Assembly (NCBI RefSeq): GCF_039697315.1
Contig: NZ_CP155619.1
Coordinates: 310,001-374,000, forward strand
DNA: 64,000 nucleotides
Source of the DNA: Pseudomonas abietaniphila
GTDB taxonomy: Bacteria; Pseudomonadota; Gammaproteobacteria; Pseudomonadales; Pseudomonadaceae
Direction: 5' to 3'
Shown: positions 27,129-35,133 of the stretch, in pieces
Position numbering within the stretch: the stretch's first letter is position 1
Layout of the letters: every line of letters begins with the position of its first letter
Notes under the pieces: model-generated
What the model saw: the letters and a program-made list of their open reading frames with translations, nothing else
Databases searched by the model: none
Told to the model about the DNA's origin: nothing
Position numbers and translations under genes: made by a program

Positions 27129-28021
27129 CGGTACATCTCCGGCACGTCGTACCGCATGCCGTACGCGGCGTAAATGCGCTGCACCTCGCCTTCACGAATC
27201 ATCGTCTCCAGCGCCTCTTCGATGGCGTAAGCCAACTGGCGGTTGCTCTCATGCACCGCCATGCCGATCTCCCAAGTCTGCCGTCCCATGCTCGGGTAAG
27301 CGTTTTCGGCCAGCGACCATTGCGGGGCATGGGCCTGATGCAGTTGCCAGTCCACCTCGCCCCGCATGGCCATGACTGCGTCCACTTTGCCGTCGTGCAT
27401 GGCCGCGAACGCCGCTTGTACCGACGGAAAATGGTGAGTACTGCCTGCAAATTGTGCGTTGAAGATCGAGGTCAGGTAGAACGACGGCACGCTGTCGATC
27501 TCGACGCCGATCGGATGTTCGGCAAACACTGCGACACTGGGCACGGCGTCCAGCCGCGTGCGGTCGAAGGCGACCTGCCAGCGCTCAGTCTGGTACGGCG
27601 CGAACATCACGACGTGGTCGTTTTCCAGCTCGCCGAGGTCATTGCGCTTCTGCGAATAATCCTTGTCGTAGGGCACGCGCATCATCAGGTCTGCCAGTTG
27701 CTGGCCACGCAACTGGCTGCCGCGCCAGATCAGGTCGCGCAGGTCGTCGTCGAGCTTTTCGCCGGGCGGCGCCCACATCAATTCCAGGCGCACGCCCAAC
27801 GCCTTGGCCAGCATCGTCGCCAGGTCGACATCAACGCCGCGGGCCTGCCCGTCCACCTGGAAACTGTAGGGCGGAAAATCCTGGTACACCGCCACCTTGA
27901 TCACTCCGGCCGCGATGATGCTGTCGTAGGTGCGAATCTGCGCGTGGGCAGGCTGGAACATCAGTACCAGGCAACAAAAGAAGGTGCTCAGTAGTACGGC
28001 GAAGGCACGCATACCGATCAT
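27125..28021 (-). CDS. quinoprotein-associated periplasmic binding protein (family 3-like)
   Basis: The 298-residue protein has a signal peptide (about 1-28, ending AHA) and a bilobed family-3-type solute-binding fold (ITYDSIIAAGVIKVAVY region and a C-terminal MRYDV). It belongs to the orphan binding proteins encoded between cytochrome c550 and the PQQ dehydrogenase in ped/exa loci, without a matching family-3 permease nearby. It overlaps both neighbours by 4 bp. It may sense or hold a substrate, cofactor or metal in the periplasm. No ABC importer of the amino-acid type lies in the window to pair with it. Confidence 0.8.
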   Translation of the reverse strand: MIGMRAFAVLLSTFFCCLVLMFQPAHAQIRTYDSIIAAGVIKVAVYQDFPPYSFQVDGQARGVDVDLATMLAKALGVRLELMWAPPGEKLDDDLRDLIWRGSQLRGQQLADLMMRVPYDKDYSQKRNDLGELENDHVVMFAPYQTERWQVAFDRTRLDAVPSVAVFAEHPIGVEIDSVPSFYLTSIFNAQFAGSTHHFPSVQAAFAAMHDGKVDAVMAMRGEVDWQLHQAHAPQWSLAENAYPSMGRQTWEIGMAVHESNRQLAYAIEEALETMIREGEVQRIYAAYGMRYDVPEMYR

Positions 28022-28494
28022 TCCTCGGTGTGAACGCTGTCCAGATAAGTCCGCACCGCCCAGAGGGCTTCCTGACTCAAGTAGTCGGCCATCTTCGGCA
28101 TGTACACACGACCGTCGCGCACCGCGCCATTGCGAACCCGCTCAACAAACCACTCATCGCCCGCACTGCCGACGTCCAGGTGCCGCAGGTCCGGCGCGAT
28201 GCCGCCGGAAATGGCTTCGAGCCCATGGCAGGCGGCGCAGTTCTGGGTGTAGGCCGACTTGCCGATTTCCAGAGCCTTGTCGTGATCCCTGGACTCGCGA
28301 TAGGGGTTTTCGGCCCGCCACTCAGGCCCCAGTTGTTCAAGGCCATCGGTGGCGACGGCATGGGGCACCACATCACCGTGAGCCTGAGCCAGGTTGCTGA
28401 CGAGCAGACCACCGAGCATCAGTGCGCCCAACAGCAAGCTTCGTTTCTGGCTTCGGATTTCGGTCTCAGGCGGGGTCAGGTTTTTTGTTGTCAT
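28018..28494 (-). CDS. pedF: cytochrome c550 (ExaB/PedF-like)
   Basis: The 158-residue periplasmic cytochrome has a signal sequence with a membrane helix (about 18-38, ending AQA) and one haem site, CAACH in TQNCAACHGLE (about 85-90). A Met ligand lies in RVYMPKMADY near 130. It receives electrons from the PQQ alcohol dehydrogenase and hands them to the terminal oxidase. The ATG at 28494 follows AGGACA; a far longer in-frame opening upstream overlaps the divergent gene and is a shadow. It heads a tight operon with the binding protein, the SoxYZ-like protein and the hydrolase. Confidence 0.9.
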   Translation of the reverse strand: MTTKNLTPPETEIRSQKRSLLLGALMLGGLLVSNLAQAHGDVVPHAVATDGLEQLGPEWRAENPYRESRDHDKALEIGKSAYTQNCAACHGLEAISGGIAPDLRHLDVGSAGDEWFVERVRNGAVRDGRVYMPKMADYLSQEALWAVRTYLDSVHTEE

Positions 28495-28582
28495 TATTTT
28501 GTCCTCAGAAGTGCATGCAAAAGCATGTCGCCATCTTAAGAACGGCTTCTGCGCGCCCGAATGCTGCTTTGGTGGCCGCGCC

Positions 28583-28600
28583 TTACTACCTTGGTACTGG
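28583..28600. promoter_or_regulatory. candidate AgmR/ExaE-type site between divergent PQQ operons
   Basis: TTACTACCTTGGTACTGG lies 89 bp upstream of the cytochrome gene and 75 bp upstream of the divergent binding-protein gene. The core TACC-TT-GGTA is an inverted repeat, suited to a dimeric LuxR-type regulator. A copy with 16 of 18 matches is at 32396. Confidence 0.55.
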
Positions 28601-28674
28601 CAGACCCGTACCATCTGCATATTTCCCCACCGGCCGGGCATTTCTATGCTGGCTCTGTCTGTAGGGAGTGCTCT

Positions 28675-29844
28675 ATGCGCCAGATGGTGTTTCACCCATT
28701 GCTTTGCCTCGCCCTCGCCGCATGGCCGTTGCTGACGATGGCGGCCGAAGATCCTTTGCAGGTGCGCATCGGCTATCTGGCGTATATCCCGGACCCCGGC
28801 CCGGTCTTGTCCAACGTCATTCCCGAACCCCGAGACGCCGGGCTTCGCGGCGCAGAGCTGGCCATCGTCGATAGCAACAGCACCGGGCGTTTTCTCAAAC
28901 ACAGCTACAGCCTCACGAGTGCCAGTACGGACAACTCGGACGCATTGCTTGAGCAAGCCAGGGCGCAGCACGAACAGGGTTTGCGCCTGTTTGTGGTCAA
29001 TGCACCGGCTGACACCTTGCGCCAGCTCAGTGCCGCGATGCCGGACAGCCTGTTGTTCAACGCGGGCAGTCCCGACGACAGCCTGCGCAGCACTGCCTGC
29101 CTGCACAACGTGCTGCACACATTGCCCAGCCGCGCGATGCTGGCCGATGCACTCGCGCAGTTTCTCACCGTTCGGCGCTTGACCCGCTGGCTGTTGATCG
29201 TCGGCCAGACGCCCGACGACCAGGCCTACGCCAATGCCTTGCGCCGCGCGGCAAAACGCTTCGGTCACATCATCGTCGCGGAGAAAGCTTTTACCTTCGA
29301 TAACGATCAACGACGCAGCGCTCAGGCCGACATGCCGCTGTTCACCCAGACCGCCGAGTACGACGTGGTGCTGGTGGCGGACGAGCGCGGGGACTTCGGC
29401 GAGTACGTGCCCTACCAAACCTGGTACCCGCGCCCGGTGGCGGGCACACAGGGCCTGACCCCGACCGGTTGGCACAAGACCGTGGAAACCTACGGTGCCG
29501 CGCAACTGCAGAAACGCTTTGAAGCCGCGGCCGGGCGCTGGATGAACGACCGGGATTTTGCCGCCTGGATGGCCGTGCGCAGCATCGCCAGCGCCGTCAC
29601 CCGGCTACGGGCCACCGATGCGATGCAGATTCGGGAACTCGAACTGGGCGACAACCTGCCGCTGGACGGCTTCAAGGGCAGCAAGCTCAGCTACCGGTCG
29701 TGGAACGGCCAGCTCCGGCAACCGATTCCGGTCGTCCAGCCCCGCGCGCTGGTCACTACTTCCCCGCAGGACGGTTTTCTGCACCCCGGTACCGAACTCG
29801 ACAGCCTCGGCTATGACAAGCCCGAGGTGACCTGCACCTTTTGA
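28675..29844 (+). CDS. ABC-type binding protein associated with PQQ-dependent catabolism
   Basis: The 389-residue protein has a signal peptide (about 1-23, ending in MAA) and the periplasmic-binding fold of the branched-chain amino-acid/LivJ class. It matches the binding proteins encoded with PQQ-linked beta-propeller and ABC-2 transporter genes. It is first in a plus-strand operon, behind an AGGGAG ribosome-binding site, and is followed by the propeller, ATPase and permease genes. Because ABC-2 permeases usually export, its part in this system is unclear. The upstream in-frame extension to 28561 covers the promoter site and is rejected. Confidence 0.8.
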   Translation: MRQMVFHPLLCLALAAWPLLTMAAEDPLQVRIGYLAYIPDPGPVLSNVIPEPRDAGLRGAELAIVDSNSTGRFLKHSYSLTSASTDNSDALLEQARAQHEQGLRLFVVNAPADTLRQLSAAMPDSLLFNAGSPDDSLRSTACLHNVLHTLPSRAMLADALAQFLTVRRLTRWLLIVGQTPDDQAYANALRRAAKRFGHIIVAEKAFTFDNDQRRSAQADMPLFTQTAEYDVVLVADERGDFGEYVPYQTWYPRPVAGTQGLTPTGWHKTVETYGAAQLQKRFEAAAGRWMNDRDFAAWMAVRSIASAVTRLRATDAMQIRELELGDNLPLDGFKGSKLSYRSWNGQLRQPIPVVQPRALVTTSPQDGFLHPGTELDSLGYDKPEVTCTF

Positions 29845-29904
29845 ACGCCTGACGCGTTGAAACACCGTTGCACTCCGGACAATTCCAACAACAAGGACCG
29901 CACC

Positions 29905-30864
29905 ATGCGCCGCACCCTGATAGCCACTGCCCTGTTGATCGCTGCGGGCCAAAGCCTGGCCGCCACTGCGTTCGTCTCCAACGAGAAGGACAACAACCTC
30001 AGCCTGATCGACATGGAGACGTTGCAGGTGACCCAGACCTTGCCCGTCGGGATGCGGCCGCGCGGCCTGCTGCTGTCTCACGACAACACATTGCTCTACA
30101 TCTGCGCGAGCGACTCGGACCGCGTGCAGGTGATGGACGTCGCCACGCGCAAGATCATCAAGGAACTGCCCTCCGGCAAGGACCCCGAGCAATTCGCCCT
30201 GCACCCCAATAACCGTTGGTTGTACGTCTCCAACGAAGACGACTCGCTGGTGACGGTCATCGACACCGAGACCTCGAAGGTGCTCGCGCAGGTGGACGTC
30301 GGCGTCGAGCCCGAAGGCATGGCGGTGAGCCCTGATGGCAAGTGGGCGGTCAATACCAGTGAAACCACCAACATGCTGCACTGGATCGACACCTCGACCC
30401 AGACGCTCGCCGATAACACGCTGGTCGATCAACGCCCGCGCTTCGTCGAGTTCACCAAGGACGGCTCGCAGCTGTGGTCGTCGGCAGAGATCGGCGGCAC
30501 GGTGAGCGTGATCGACGTCGCCAGCCGCAAGATCCTCAGAACCCTGAAATTCGAGATCAAGGGCGTGCACCCGGACAAGGTGCAGCCGGTGGGCATCAAG
30601 ATCAGCGATGACGGCAAATACGCATTTGTCGCCTTGGGGCCGGCCAATCATGTCGCGGTGATCGACGCCAAAACCCTGGACATCGTCGACTACCTGCTGG
30701 TGGGCCGCCGGGTCTGGCAGCTGTCCTTCACCCCGGATCAGAAACAGCTGTTGGCAACCAATGGCGTCAGCGGTGACGTCTCGGTGATCGACGTGGCCAG
30801 CCTCAAGGTGCTCAAGTCGGTCAAGGTCGGGCGTTATCCATGGGGCGTGGTGGTAGCGCCATGA
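29905..30864 (+). CDS. YVTN-type beta-propeller protein associated with PQQ catabolism
   Basis: The 319-residue protein has a signal peptide (about 1-18) and repeated blades of the YVTN/40-residue type, for example VIDTETSKVLAQVDVG, VIDVASRKILRTLKF and VIDVASLKVLKSVKVG. It should form a seven-bladed periplasmic propeller. Proteins of this group are found only beside PQQ dehydrogenases with the ABC genes that follow here. They lack the PQQ-binding residues and may bind a cofactor or chaperone the quinoprotein. The ATG at 29905 follows AAGGA. The stop overlaps the ATPase start by 4 bp. Confidence 0.82.
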   Translation: MRRTLIATALLIAAGQSLAATAFVSNEKDNNLSLIDMETLQVTQTLPVGMRPRGLLLSHDNTLLYICASDSDRVQVMDVATRKIIKELPSGKDPEQFALHPNNRWLYVSNEDDSLVTVIDTETSKVLAQVDVGVEPEGMAVSPDGKWAVNTSETTNMLHWIDTSTQTLADNTLVDQRPRFVEFTKDGSQLWSSAEIGGTVSVIDVASRKILRTLKFEIKGVHPDKVQPVGIKISDDGKYAFVALGPANHVAVIDAKTLDIVDYLLVGRRVWQLSFTPDQKQLLATNGVSGDVSVIDVASLKVLKSVKVGRYPWGVVVAP

Positions 30865-31598
30865 GTGCGTTGCACGTCGACCAACTGAGTTTCTCCTATG
30901 GCCCACGTGAAGCATTGCGGCAGGTGTCGTTCAGCCTGGCGCCCGGTCGCTTCGCAGCCTTGCTGGGCCCGAACGGCGCGGGAAAATCCACCTTGATCGC
31001 GCTGTTGACCCGTCTCTACGACATACAGAAAGGCGAGATCCGCATGGGCGAATGTTCGCTGCGTCAGTCACCTCGCCCAGCCCTGAAGCAACTGGGTGTG
31101 GTATTTCAGCAAAGCACGCTGGATCTGGACCTGAGCGTTGAGCAGAACCTGCGGTATCACGCCGCGCTGCATGGTCTGGCCCGCCGCGAGGTCAACCAGC
31201 GGATTGAGCAGGAACTGGCCCGTCAGGGGTTGAGCGAGCGTCGTCGCGAGCGCGTCCGCGAACTGAATGGCGGGCACCGTCGCCGCGTAGAAATCGCGCG
31301 AGCGTTGCTGCATCAACCGCGGCTTCTGCTGCTGGACGAAGCCAGCGCAGGCCTTGATCCGGGAAGTCGTCTGGCCCTGAACCAGCATGTGCGCAGCCTG
31401 TGCCGCGAACAGGGTATCAGCGTGCTCTGGACCACCCATTTACTCGATGAAGTCCACAGCGACGACGACCTGCTGATTCTGCATCAGGGCCGTCTGGTTG
31501 CCAGCGGCCAGGCCCGTGACGTTAGCGCCGAGCACGGGGGCGGTCTGGACACCGCCTTCAATCGCTTGACCACCTCCTGCGGAGCGTCCCCACGATGA
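30861..31598 (+). CDS. ABC transporter ATPase of the PQQ locus, variant signature
   Basis: The 245-residue ATPase has Walker A GPNGAGKST (about 33-41), Walker B LLLLDEASAG and switch His in WTTHLLDE. The signature reads LNGGHRRRVEIARALL instead of LSGGQ, with Asn and His at the two usual Ser and Gln positions. It resembles ATPases of the ABC-2 (drug/cofactor export) class. The ATG at 30861 overlaps the propeller gene by 4 bp, and its own stop overlaps the permease start. It works with the following ABC-2 permease, probably to move a compound needed for, or produced by, PQQ-dependent oxidation. Confidence 0.83.
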   Translation: MSALHVDQLSFSYGPREALRQVSFSLAPGRFAALLGPNGAGKSTLIALLTRLYDIQKGEIRMGECSLRQSPRPALKQLGVVFQQSTLDLDLSVEQNLRYHAALHGLARREVNQRIEQELARQGLSERRRERVRELNGGHRRRVEIARALLHQPRLLLLDEASAGLDPGSRLALNQHVRSLCREQGISVLWTTHLLDEVHSDDDLLILHQGRLVASGQARDVSAEHGGGLDTAFNRLTTSCGASPR

Positions 31599-32386
31599 GC
31601 GCTTATTGGCACTGTTTCAGCGGGATCGTCTTGCGCGAATGGCTGCGGTTCGTGCTGCAACGCACGCGCTTCCTCAGCGCACTGGTGCGGCCGTTGCTGT
31701 GGCTGCTGGTGTTCGCCGCCGGTTTCCGTGCGGCGCTGGGCATCGCGATCATCGAACCTTATGACACCTACATTCCGTATGAGGTCTACATCATCCCCGG
31801 CCTGGCGTGCATGATTCTGCTGTTCAACGGCATGCAGGGCTCACTGTCGATGGTCTACGACCGTGAGATGGGCAGCATGCGCGTCCTGCTGACCAGTCCC
31901 CTGCCCCGCACGTTCCTGCTGGTAAGCAAACTGCTGGCGACCTCGCTGATCTCGCTGTTGCAGGTGTATACGTTTCTGGCCGTGGCGTGGGTGTATGGCG
32001 TGCAGCCGCCCGCGTCCGGGCTGCTCGTCGCATTGCCGGCCTTGCTGTTGGTCGCGTTGATGCTCAGCGCCCTGGGCTTGCTGCTGTCCAACGCCATTCG
32101 CCAACTGGAGAACTTCGCCGGCGTGATGAACTTCGTGATCTTCCCGCTGTTTTTCATGTCGTCGGCGCTGTACCCGTTGTGGAAGATGCGCGAGGCCAGC
32201 GAATGGCTGTATTGGCTGTGCGCGGTCAACCCGTTCAGCCATGCGGTGGAACTGGTGCGTTATGCCCTCTACGAACGGCTGAACCCGCTGGCACTCGCGG
32301 TCTGCCTGGTACTGACAGTGCTGTTTGCCTGGCTCGCCGTGCTGACCTTCAACCCGCAGCATGCGGCGGTGCGCAAACCGGGCTGA
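31595..32386 (+). CDS. ABC-2 type permease of the PQQ locus
   Basis: The 263-residue inner-membrane protein has six predicted helices and the ABC-2 conserved tail region (LYPLWKMREASEWLYWLCAVNPFSHAVELVR, cited as its two halves LYPLWKMREA and NPFSHAVELVR). It forms a dimer driven by the preceding ATPase. Export or flipping of a small molecule is usual for this family. Its gene is the last of the binding-protein/propeller/ATPase/permease operon. The substrate is unknown. Confidence 0.83.
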   Translation: MSAYWHCFSGIVLREWLRFVLQRTRFLSALVRPLLWLLVFAAGFRAALGIAIIEPYDTYIPYEVYIIPGLACMILLFNGMQGSLSMVYDREMGSMRVLLTSPLPRTFLLVSKLLATSLISLLQVYTFLAVAWVYGVQPPASGLLVALPALLLVALMLSALGLLLSNAIRQLENFAGVMNFVIFPLFFMSSALYPLWKMREASEWLYWLCAVNPFSHAVELVRYALYERLNPLALAVCLVLTVLFAWLAVLTFNPQHAAVRKPG

Positions 32387-32395
32387 ACGACGAAA

Positions 32396-32413
32396 TTACG
32401 ACTTTGGTACTGG
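32396..32413. promoter_or_regulatory. candidate AgmR/ExaE-type site before the C-x3-C-W and regulator genes
   Basis: TTACGACTTTGGTACTGG, 16 of 18 bases identical to the site at 28583, lies 10 bp after the permease stop and 80 bp before the next start. It suggests a second promoter for the last two genes, including autoregulation of the response regulator. Confidence 0.55.
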
Positions 32414-32492
32414 TTTTCCTGTCTATGGTCGCATTCACAAAGCAGCGGGAGTGGCTTGTAATGCAGTCCATAAGAAGAAAGGAATTCTCGCC

Positions 32493-33053
32493 ATGCCCCG
32501 TGCCTTGTCATTCGCCAGCCTGTTCGCCCTGATCCTGGGTTCAACCCCGATGATTCAGGCGGCGACCGCTGAGCCGGGTGCGCCGCTGTTCAACGCCGAC
32601 GGTTACCGCATCACGCTGTACCGCAGCCCCACGCCCGAGCGGATAGCCGGCGCGCAGATCGTCAGCACCGAACAACTGCAGGCGTTGCTCAACCAACGTC
32701 CCCAACCTGTCCTGATCGACGTTTACCGCAGGCAATGGCTGCAAGGGCGCTTCATCGAGGACGAACCCCACGTCAACCTCCCCGGCAGTCACTGGCTGGC
32801 CAACACCGGCGACGGCGAACTGACCCCGCGCTGGATGGAATACCTGACCCTCAACCTGCGCGCGCTGACCGATGGTCATCAGGACACGCCCTTGGTGTTC
32901 TACTGCCGCGCCGATTGCTGGCTGAGCTGGAACGCGATAAAACGCGCCAGCGCCCTGGGCTACAGTCATCTGTATTGGTATCGCGACGGCCTGGACGCCT
33001 GGCAGGCTGCCGGACTGCCCGTGGAACCGGCACAACCCGAGCCTTTACGCTAA
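32493..33053 (+). CDS. PQQ-catabolism-associated rhodanese-like protein with CRADCW motif
   Basis: The 186-residue periplasmic protein has a signal peptide (about 1-23) and a rhodanese-like fold (VLIDVYRR, ANLPG-like turn, then FYCRADCWLSWNA). The C-x3-C-W motif lies where rhodaneses hold the active Cys. It belongs to the PQQ-associated CXXCW-type family, known only by its genome neighbours. A redox or sulfur-transfer role together with the SoxYZ-like protein and zinc hydrolase would be consistent. The ATG at 32493 is preceded by AAGAAAGGAA. A short gap and no terminator separate it from the regulator gene. Confidence 0.82.
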   Translation: MPRALSFASLFALILGSTPMIQAATAEPGAPLFNADGYRITLYRSPTPERIAGAQIVSTEQLQALLNQRPQPVLIDVYRRQWLQGRFIEDEPHVNLPGSHWLANTGDGELTPRWMEYLTLNLRALTDGHQDTPLVFYCRADCWLSWNAIKRASALGYSHLYWYRDGLDAWQAAGLPVEPAQPEPLR

Positions 33054-33084
33054 ACGGCATCGACAATAAAAAAGGTAAAGAATC

Positions 33085-33750
33085 ATGTACAAGATCCTGA
33101 TTGCCGACGATCACCCGCTGTTTCGGGAGGCTATTCACAACGTCATCAGCGATGGTTTTCCTGGCAGTGACGTCATGGAAACCGAAGACCTGGACAGCGC
33201 GCTGGCCCTGACCCGGGCGCATGACGATCTGGATTTGATTCTGCTGGACCTGAACATGCCGGGCATGCACGGCCTCAATGGCCTCATCAACCTGCGCAAC
33301 GAAGCACCAACCATTCCAGTGGTGATCGTGTCTGCCGAACAGGACAAACAGGTTGTGCTGCAGGCAATCACCTACGGCGCGGTGGGTTTTATCACCAAGT
33401 CTTCACCACGCAAGCAGATGACCGAGGCCATCGAGCAGATTCTCAATGGCAACGTGTACCTGCCGTCAGACATCATCCGCAGCCAGAAAAGCACGACACG
33501 GCGCAGCGGCAATGAAGCGCCCCACTTCCCGCCCGAACTGCTCCAGGCGCTTACCCGCAAGCAATTGCTGGTACTGGAGCGCATGACCAAAGGCGACTCC
33601 AACAAACAAATCGCCTACAGCCTGACCATTGCGGAAACCACGGTGAAGGCGCACGTCTCGGCGATCTTGCGCAAACTCAACGTGCATAACCGGGTGCAGG
33701 CGATCCTGAGTGCGGGCGATATCGATTTTGCGGCGTATTTGCGCAGGTAG
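33085..33750 (+). CDS. NarL/LuxR-family response regulator, AgmR/ExaE-like
   Basis: The 221-residue protein has a receiver domain (acidic D8-D9, phospho-acceptor D55 in [10 protein letters not shown], Lys in FITKSSP) and a C-terminal LuxR helix-turn-helix (about 150-210, [22 protein letters not shown]). It matches AgmR (glycerol/PQQ regulator) and the exa/ped regulators that activate alcohol-oxidation genes. Its position at the end of the locus, and the repeated TTGGTACTGG-type motif before four units, suggest it controls the cluster. The orphan hybrid kinase at 20156 is a possible phosphodonor. Confidence 0.88.
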   Translation: MYKILIADDHPLFREAIHNVISDGFPGSDVMETEDLDSALALTRAHDDLDLILLDLNMPGMHGLNGLINLRNEAPTIPVVIVSAEQDKQVVLQAITYGAVGFITKSSPRKQMTEAIEQILNGNVYLPSDIIRSQKSTTRRSGNEAPHFPPELLQALTRKQLLVLERMTKGDSNKQIAYSLTIAETTVKAHVSAILRKLNVHNRVQAILSAGDIDFAAYLRR

Positions 33751-33785
33751 CCGATCATGTCAATGCCAGTGGTGAGACTGTTTCC

Positions 33786-33875
33786 TGAGGGAGCGAATTC
33801 ATTCGCGATTCGGCGGGCCGGCAGACACCTTTCTGTCGGTTGTGCGAGCCTCTCGCGAATGAATTCGCTCCCACA
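33786..33875. repeat. paired REP hairpin, GAATTCATTCGCGA family (copy 2)
   Basis: GAGGGAGCGAATTCATTCGC pairs with GCGAATGAATTCGCTCCCAC across a loop of about 45 bases. It lies between the convergent response-regulator and thioredoxin-like genes. Confidence 0.85.
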
Positions 33876-33908
33876 AGGTTCTCAACCGGACTGAAACCGG
33901 TCAGGACA

Positions 33909-34238
33909 TTACCCCTGCTGCACCAATACCTCGAACGCCTCTTCGATATAACTGACCTTGGTCGGTCGCACCAACCGGGCGACCTCTTCGCCGTCGCGCA
34001 TGAACACCAGCGTCGGCCATAACTTCACCCTGAAAGAACGCCCCAGCCGGCGTCCGCTGCCGTCCTCGATTTTGAGGCGCCGCACGTGCGGGTACTCGGC
34101 GATCACTTCTTCTATCAAGGGCTGCGCTGCATTGCAGTGACCGCACCAGTTGGTGCCGAACTCAATAACGCTGACGCCGCTCAGCGCATCCACGTCCGCT
34201 CGGATCAGGGTTTCGGGCACGTAAGGCTCGGTAGTCAT
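33909..34238 (-). CDS. thioredoxin-family protein
   Basis: The 109-residue cytoplasmic protein has a thioredoxin fold with active site WCGHC in GTNWCGHCNAAQP (about 32-44) and the cis-proline segment VKLWPTLVF. The CGHC pair is more oxidising than the CGPC of classical thioredoxin. The ATG at 34238 is chosen because the upstream frame runs through repeat sequence. No partner gene is adjacent. A role in disulfide reduction or stress defence is likely, but specific clients are unknown. Confidence 0.85.
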   Translation of the reverse strand: MTTEPYVPETLIRADVDALSGVSVIEFGTNWCGHCNAAQPLIEEVIAEYPHVRRLKIEDGSGRRLGRSFRVKLWPTLVFMRDGEEVARLVRPTKVSYIEEAFEVLVQQG

Positions 34239-34370
34239 GTGTTCACTCCCATCACGATCCCGCCAGTGTAGCGGCCCGCAGCAGCCCGACGCAAAACACC
34301 GAACGCCGCGCCACACCGGCAGCAAACCCTTCAAACGCGGTGTGACAGTCAGATCGAAGCTGCAGAAATT

Positions 34371-34558
34371 ACGACTGCTGCGCAGCCGATCGCCGACAAG
34401 TCGGGCTCCCACGCCCTCCGGGCAGAATCAAAAGCGGCATGCCCGACACTATATGCTTCTGCCGAAGGCGTGGGAGTCCGCCGGGGTGGCGCTCCACCTT
34501 GCCGGGGATCTGGCGCGAAGCCGCAGTACCCTGAAAACCCGATGCGACAGGCAAATTG
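34371..34558. repeat. RAYT-flanking repeat unit A
   Basis: A unit running from ACGACTGCTGCGCAGCCGAT to GACAGGCAAATTGAA contains an inverted pair (CTCCCACGCCCTCCGGGCAG and CTGCCGAAGGCGTGGGAG). A second copy in the same direction lies on the other side of the RAYT gene (35134-35315). It fills most of the 338-bp gap after the thioredoxin-like gene. Confidence 0.8.
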
Positions 34559-34576
34559 AATGCGCATCCGGAATGT

Positions 34577-35041
34577 TCAAGGTAACCAGATGGCATCCCA
34601 CAATGGGTAATCGCCTATCCTTCTCACCAACCCGGCTCTCAGCGGGTTGGCGACGATATAGCGTGCGACGGCTTTGATATCTTCTTCCGAACGCAACGCC
34701 CGGTCATGGAATCCCTTCTGCCAGACCTGACACTGCCGGCCCAAGGCACGGTTGATGCTGTGAGCACTGCGTGATTTTGCGCGCCGCATCAAGGTCGATA
34801 ACGTGCTGTCGTGCAGTTCAATGAGCCAGTGAAAATGGTCAGGCATGACGACCCAGGCCAGAGAGCGTGCCGCTCCCTCCTCCTCGGCGAGTCTGAACTC
34901 ATCGACCACGAGTCTTCCCAGGCGCCAGTCGGCGAGGATTCGTGAACGGTTATGGACCACGGTGGTAAGCAGGTAGAGGTGATGACCGCCCGAATACCGG
35001 CCCGTGCGCAGTTGTCGTGAATGAGGTGCTGATTTCAGCAT
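34577..35041 (-). CDS. REP-associated tyrosine transposase (RAYT)
   Basis: The 154-residue protein matches Y1-type RAYTs, single-copy nucleases thought to have spread REP hairpins. It shows the HxH metal motif in MPDHFHWLIEL (about 79-89), an N-terminal GGHHLYLLTTVV strand, and the C-terminal RSEEDIKAVARYIVANPLRA region, with the likely catalytic Tyr in ARYIVANP. The ATG at 35041 follows AAAGGCAAAGGA and gives the usual length; the longer upstream frame is made of repeat DNA. Direct repeat units flank it on both sides, as expected for a RAYT with its cognate elements. All key residues seem intact, so it may be active. Confidence 0.9.
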   Translation of the reverse strand: MLKSAPHSRQLRTGRYSGGHHLYLLTTVVHNRSRILADWRLGRLVVDEFRLAEEEGAARSLAWVVMPDHFHWLIELHDSTLSTLMRRAKSRSAHSINRALGRQCQVWQKGFHDRALRSEEDIKAVARYIVANPLRAGLVRRIGDYPLWDAIWLP

Positions 35042-35133
35042 TCCTTTGCCTTTGCCCGTAAATGTCCTGGCAAAGGTTAGGAGGCATTGACCCTCATGGG
35101 AGCGGAGGATATTTTCCTGATGTGTCGCCCGAA

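Noticed and set aside
28018..29505. 495-codon open frame on the minus strand
   Set aside because: Only its last 158 codons (the cytochrome) are real. The rest is antisense to the divergent binding-protein gene and lacks any domain.
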